A stretch of 7,808 nucleotides of DNA from the NCBI GenBank assembly GCA_024762895.1, contig JANTGN010000122.1:1-7808 (forward strand), in the 5' to 3' direction. A model generated the notes under the pieces. That model did no database searches and was not told the origin of the DNA. It saw only the letters and a program-made list of their open reading frames with translations. The translations under genes and the position numbers were made by a program. Source of the DNA: Thiotrichales bacterium (GTDB lineage Bacteria > Pseudomonadota > Gammaproteobacteria > J044). Each line of letters begins with the position of its first letter. Positions within the stretch are counted from its first letter, which is position 1. Of the stretch, positions 5,783-7,808 are shown in pieces.

Positions 5783-6738
5783 TTTCCAACGACTGGAGAC
5801 CTACGGCTCTGCGTGGAGCCATACAGGCAAGGGCCCGGATGTTGCAGGATATCCGGGCCTTTTTTGATGTCCGTGATGTGCTGGAGGTGGAAACGCCTAT
5901 GCTAGGCCATTTTGGCGCCTCCGATCCGAATATCGCGAATCTTGTGGTCAGGGATGAGGAGGGAGAGCGATATCTGCAAACCTCTCCCGAATATGCCATG
6001 AAGCGTATGCTGGCCGCGGGTTCCGGTGACATTTATCAGATCACACGTGCCTTTCGTGCCAATGAAACAGGGGGCAGGCACAATCCCGAGTTCAGTATCC
6101 TGGAATGGTATCGTCTGGGTATGGATCATCATGCCCTGATGATGGAAGTGGATGACCTGTTTCAGGAGCTGTTATCGGCTTACCTGCATCAGGCGCGGGA
6201 TGAATATACCTATCAGCAGTTGTTTGAAAACTATCTTGATCTCGATCTACAGTCCAGCAGCCTGCAGGAACTCAGGGCTAAGGCCGATAAGCTTGGGTTG
6301 ATGCCGAAAGGCTCCCTGGATCGTGATGGCCTGCTGGATCTGCTCATGAGTCTGGCCATCATTCCCCAATTGCCTGAAGGTCGCTTAACCTTTGTGCATG
6401 CCTGGCCAGAATCCCAGGCCTCACTGGCTCGAAATTTGCCGGATCAGCCGGGATATTCAGCCCGATTTGAGGTTTATTATGGAGACCTCGAGCTGGCCAA
6501 TGGCTTTTGGGAGTTATCTGATGCAAAGGAGCAGGCGTTACGCCTTGAGGCCGACAATGAAAGGCGTGCTCAACTTGGTCTGCCAGGTATTCCAGCCGAT
6601 ACATTTCTCCTGTCAGCATTACAGTCGGGTATGCCGGATTGTGCAGGAGTTGCCGTAGGTCTGGATCGTCTGTTGATGGTATTACAGGGTGCCGAGCAGA
6701 TTAGTGATGTAATGAATTTTCCCTGGGACCGGAGCTAA
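5779..6738 (+). CDS. epmA: EF-P--(R)-beta-lysine ligase EpmA
   Basis: EpmA (PoxA, GenX, YjeA) is a class II lysyl-tRNA synthetase paralogue without an anticodon-binding domain. It activates (R)-beta-lysine with ATP and transfers it to Lys34 of EF-P. The 319-residue protein is full length. Motif 1 region: FFDVRDVLEVETPML (28-42). Motif 2: FRANETGGRHNPEFSILEWYR (about 92-112). Motif 3: GVAVGLDRLLM (290-300). ELANGFWEL (238-246) and QTSPEYAMKRML are also typical. Ala292 in motif 3 corresponds to Ala298 of the E. coli enzyme, the residue linked to beta-lysine preference. The ATG overlaps the efp stop by 4 bases, and AAAGGA directly abuts it with no spacer, so translation probably depends on coupling to efp. 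Codons 18-29 contain an intrinsic-terminator-like structure (separate entry), which may keep EpmA expression low. Confidence 0.97.
   Translation: MISNDWRPTALRGAIQARARMLQDIRAFFDVRDVLEVETPMLGHFGASDPNIANLVVRDEEGERYLQTSPEYAMKRMLAAGSGDIYQITRAFRANETGGRHNPEFSILEWYRLGMDHHALMMEVDDLFQELLSAYLHQARDEYTYQQLFENYLDLDLQSSSLQELRAKADKLGLMPKGSLDRDGLLDLLMSLAIIPQLPEGRLTFVHAWPESQASLARNLPDQPGYSARFEVYYGDLELANGFWELSDAKEQALRLEADNERRAQLGLPGIPADTFLLSALQSGMPDCAGVAVGLDRLLMVLQGAEQISDVMNFPWDRS
5805..5820 (+). promoter_or_regulatory. Small GC-rich hairpin preceding the intragenic terminator
   Basis: GGCTC (5805-5809) pairs perfectly with GAGCC (5816-5820) around a 6-base loop. It lies 11 bases before the larger stem at 5832, so the transcript can fold into two tandem stem-loops at the beginning of epmA. 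Alone it would be unremarkable; beside the terminator-like element it may be part of one regulatory unit or help fold it. Chance is a fair alternative. Confidence 0.3.
5832..5865 (+). terminator. Intrinsic-terminator-like hairpin plus T6 inside epmA
   Basis: GGCCCGGAT (5832-5840) is perfectly complementary to ATCCGGGCC (5851-5859), and six T follow immediately (5860-5865). The stem can be extended inward by G-U, T-A and U-G pairs to 12 bp with a GCAG tetraloop. Polarity is one-way: no T-run follows on the minus strand. It begins 50 nt past the efp stop and occupies epmA codons 18-29 (R-M-L-Q-D-I-R-A-F-F region). The layout fits a partial terminator or translation-sensitive attenuator for efp, but the site encodes conserved residues (the FF is shared with E. 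coli EpmA), so the T-run may partly reflect coding constraint. Activity is unproven. Confidence 0.6.
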
Positions 6739-6741
6739 GTT

Positions 6742-7026
6742 ATGTTTGAGTCACCCTGGGTAATTGGTTTTATAGCAGTAATTTTGTTTATGGCGATTAT
6801 AGTGGAACCCATAAGACGATTTATTCACTACACCAATCGCTTTGAACAGGCGGTAAAGAATCCTCATACCGTGGAAGAGTGGTTGCTTTTCTGGCAGAAC
6901 AAGCCCGATGAAGCGTTACGTAAGGCTATTGAAGAAGAGTCCAAGTTTACCCCAGAGGCCCAGCAGGCGGCCTGTGAGGTGCTGGAGCGACGCAGGCAGT
7001 CATCGAATGACTGGGATGATGACTGA
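6742..7026 (+). CDS. Small single-span membrane protein of unknown function
   Basis: This 94-residue protein is not one I recognise. Residues 5-22 form a strongly hydrophobic segment (PWVIGFIAVILFMAIIV), followed at once by basic residues (EPIRRFIHYTNR), which by the positive-inside rule predicts a short outside N terminus and a cytoplasmic C-terminal domain. No signal-peptidase site is evident. The cytoplasmic part contains an aromatic patch (EEWLLFWQNKPDEAL), then a charged, probably helical segment (AIEEESKFTPEAQQAACEVLERRR) and an acidic tail ending WDDD. The ATG starts 3 bases after the epmA stop codon, with GGAG at 6731-6734 giving 7-nt spacing, a good ribosome site. tcdA starts 12 bases after its stop, so it appears to be an operon member between epmA and tcdA. 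The real coding status is supported by this spacing; its function is open. Confidence 0.8.
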   Translation: MFESPWVIGFIAVILFMAIIVEPIRRFIHYTNRFEQAVKNPHTVEEWLLFWQNKPDEALRKAIEEESKFTPEAQQAACEVLERRRQSSNDWDDD

Positions 7027-7029
7027 TCC

Positions 7030-7032
7030 AGG
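7030..7032 (+). promoter_or_regulatory. Ribosome-binding core deciding the GTG start of tcdA
   Basis: AGG within CCAGGT precedes the GTG at 7039 by 6 nt. The first in-frame ATG is at codon 33 of the resulting frame, too late for the family because it would delete the conserved RFSGIARVYG segment. The GTG start is therefore strongly preferred, although the site is only moderate. Confidence 0.55.
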
Positions 7033-7038
7033 TTTACC

Positions 7039-7808
7039 GTGAACGATAGCGACGATAAAACATCGGTATTCGAAGAGCGCTTTAGTGGCATAGCGCGTGT
7101 CTATGGTGTTCAGGGTGCTGAGAAGATTAGGAGCATGCACATCGCCGTGGTCGGCATAGGCGGTGTCGGTTCCTGGGCCGTTGAATGCCTTGCGCGCACC
7201 GGTGTCGGCAGAATTACCCTGATTGATCATGATGAGATCTGCCCGACCAATATCAATCGCCAGATTCACGCACTCACCGACAGCATCGGTCGTAGCAAAC
7301 CAGAGGTGATGGCTGAAAGGGTTCGGCAGATCAACCCGGAATGTGATTGCCGTGTGATCGATGACTTTCTGACCCTGGCAACCCTGGAGGACTATATCCT
7401 CAGTGACTATGACTATGTGATCGATGGCATCGATAGTATCAAGTTCAAGTCAGCCCTCATTTACTTTTGTAAACGTAACAAGATACCGATCATCACCACG
7501 GGGGGCGCAGGCGGTATGAGTGATCCAGGCCAGGTCGCAGTGTCGGACCTGAGTCGTACTACCAATGATGCACTAGCTGCCAAGGTGCGTTCACGCCTGC
7601 GACAGGAGTACGGTTTTACCCGTAACACCAAAAAGCGTTTTGGCATTGAATGTGTCTATTCGACGCAGCAGCCGGTATACCCCAGGGCTGATGGTTGCGT
7701 TAGCCATGAAAAACCTGGCATCCACGGGGTCCATCTCGATTGCCATCTGGGCTATGGTTCATTCTCCGGGGTGACGGCGACCTTTGGTTTTGTGGCGGCA
7801 TCGCGCGC
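7039..7808 (+). CDS. tcdA: tRNA threonylcarbamoyladenosine dehydratase TcdA (3' end outside window)
   Basis: TcdA (CsdL, YgdL) is an E1-like, ATP-dependent enzyme that cyclises t6A37 to ct6A37 in ANN-decoding tRNAs. The frame is open for 256 complete codons and runs off the right edge; E. coli TcdA is about 268 residues, so only a short C-terminal piece is missing. Visible signatures: RFSGIARVYG near the N terminus, the nucleotide-binding GIGGVGSWAVE (39-49), the acidic residue of LIDHDEICPTNINRQIHAL (Asp63, Asn71, Asn73, Arg74), AERVRQINPEC, YVIDGIDS, CKRNKIPIITTGGAGG and VTATFGFVA. GTG at 7039 is chosen because AGG at 7030-7032 is 6 nt upstream and the product then begins like the family. 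It follows the small membrane-protein gene by 12 bases and is probably transcribed with it. Confidence 0.96.
   Translation, partial: MNDSDDKTSVFEERFSGIARVYGVQGAEKIRSMHIAVVGIGGVGSWAVECLARTGVGRITLIDHDEICPTNINRQIHALTDSIGRSKPEVMAERVRQINPECDCRVIDDFLTLATLEDYILSDYDYVIDGIDSIKFKSALIYFCKRNKIPIITTGGAGGMSDPGQVAVSDLSRTTNDALAAKVRSRLRQEYGFTRNTKKRFGIECVYSTQQPVYPRADGCVSHEKPGIHGVHLDCHLGYGSFSGVTATFGFVAASR

Noticed and set aside
1..7808. Mobile element, phage, CRISPR or toxin-antitoxin content
   Set aside because: No direct-repeat arrays, transposase or integrase motifs, terminal repeats or tRNA-linked attachment sites were seen; all strong frames are housekeeping or signalling genes.

Overview
The window looks like a chromosomal segment of a gammaproteobacterium. 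It carries a FimX-type c-di-GMP receptor, the beta-lysine pathway that modifies EF-P (EpmA, EpmB and an EF-P with Lys34 in the KPGKGQ loop), and the tRNA ct6A cyclase TcdA. All of these resemble their gammaproteobacterial relatives closely. Genus cannot be decided from the sequence. Base composition is moderate and even, coding density is very high, and I see no IS, phage, integron, CRISPR, rRNA or tRNA signature.

Layout. Positions 3-77 (+) hold the last 24 codons of a histidine kinase. It converges on a minus-strand block: a FimX-like REC-PAS-GGDEF-EAL protein with every catalytic signature degenerate (93-2168), preceded in the transcript by a 603-residue protein whose C-terminal half looks like a PilZ-type c-di-GMP-binding domain interrupted by an insertion (2241-4052). 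An AT-rich 101-bp gap with a candidate promoter separates this pair from epmB (minus strand, 4154-5173). epmB is divergent from a plus-strand run: efp (5213-5782), epmA (5779-6738, overlapping efp by 4 bases), a 94-residue single-span membrane protein of unknown function (6742-7026), and tcdA (GTG start at 7039, running off the right edge).

How the genes work together. On the right, EpmB converts lysine to (R)-beta-lysine, EpmA ligates it to Lys34 of EF-P, and EF-P rescues ribosomes stalled at polyproline. The three genes sit back-to-back with only 39 bp between the divergent starts. tcdA, another translation-fidelity modification gene, follows in the same direction. On the left, the FimX-like protein and the PilZ-like protein look like a signal-reading pair (c-di-GMP binding without synthesis or hydrolysis), probably tied to type IV pili or surface motility.

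The most striking non-coding signal is inside epmA. At 5832-5865 there is a textbook intrinsic terminator (9-bp perfect GC-rich stem, extendable, followed by six T) about 50 nt after the efp stop codon, within codons 18-29 of epmA, with a smaller GC-rich hairpin just before it. This could serve as the efp terminator embedded in the next gene, giving abundant EF-P and scarce EpmA, possibly modulated by epmA translation. No intergenic stretch exceeds about 100 bases.
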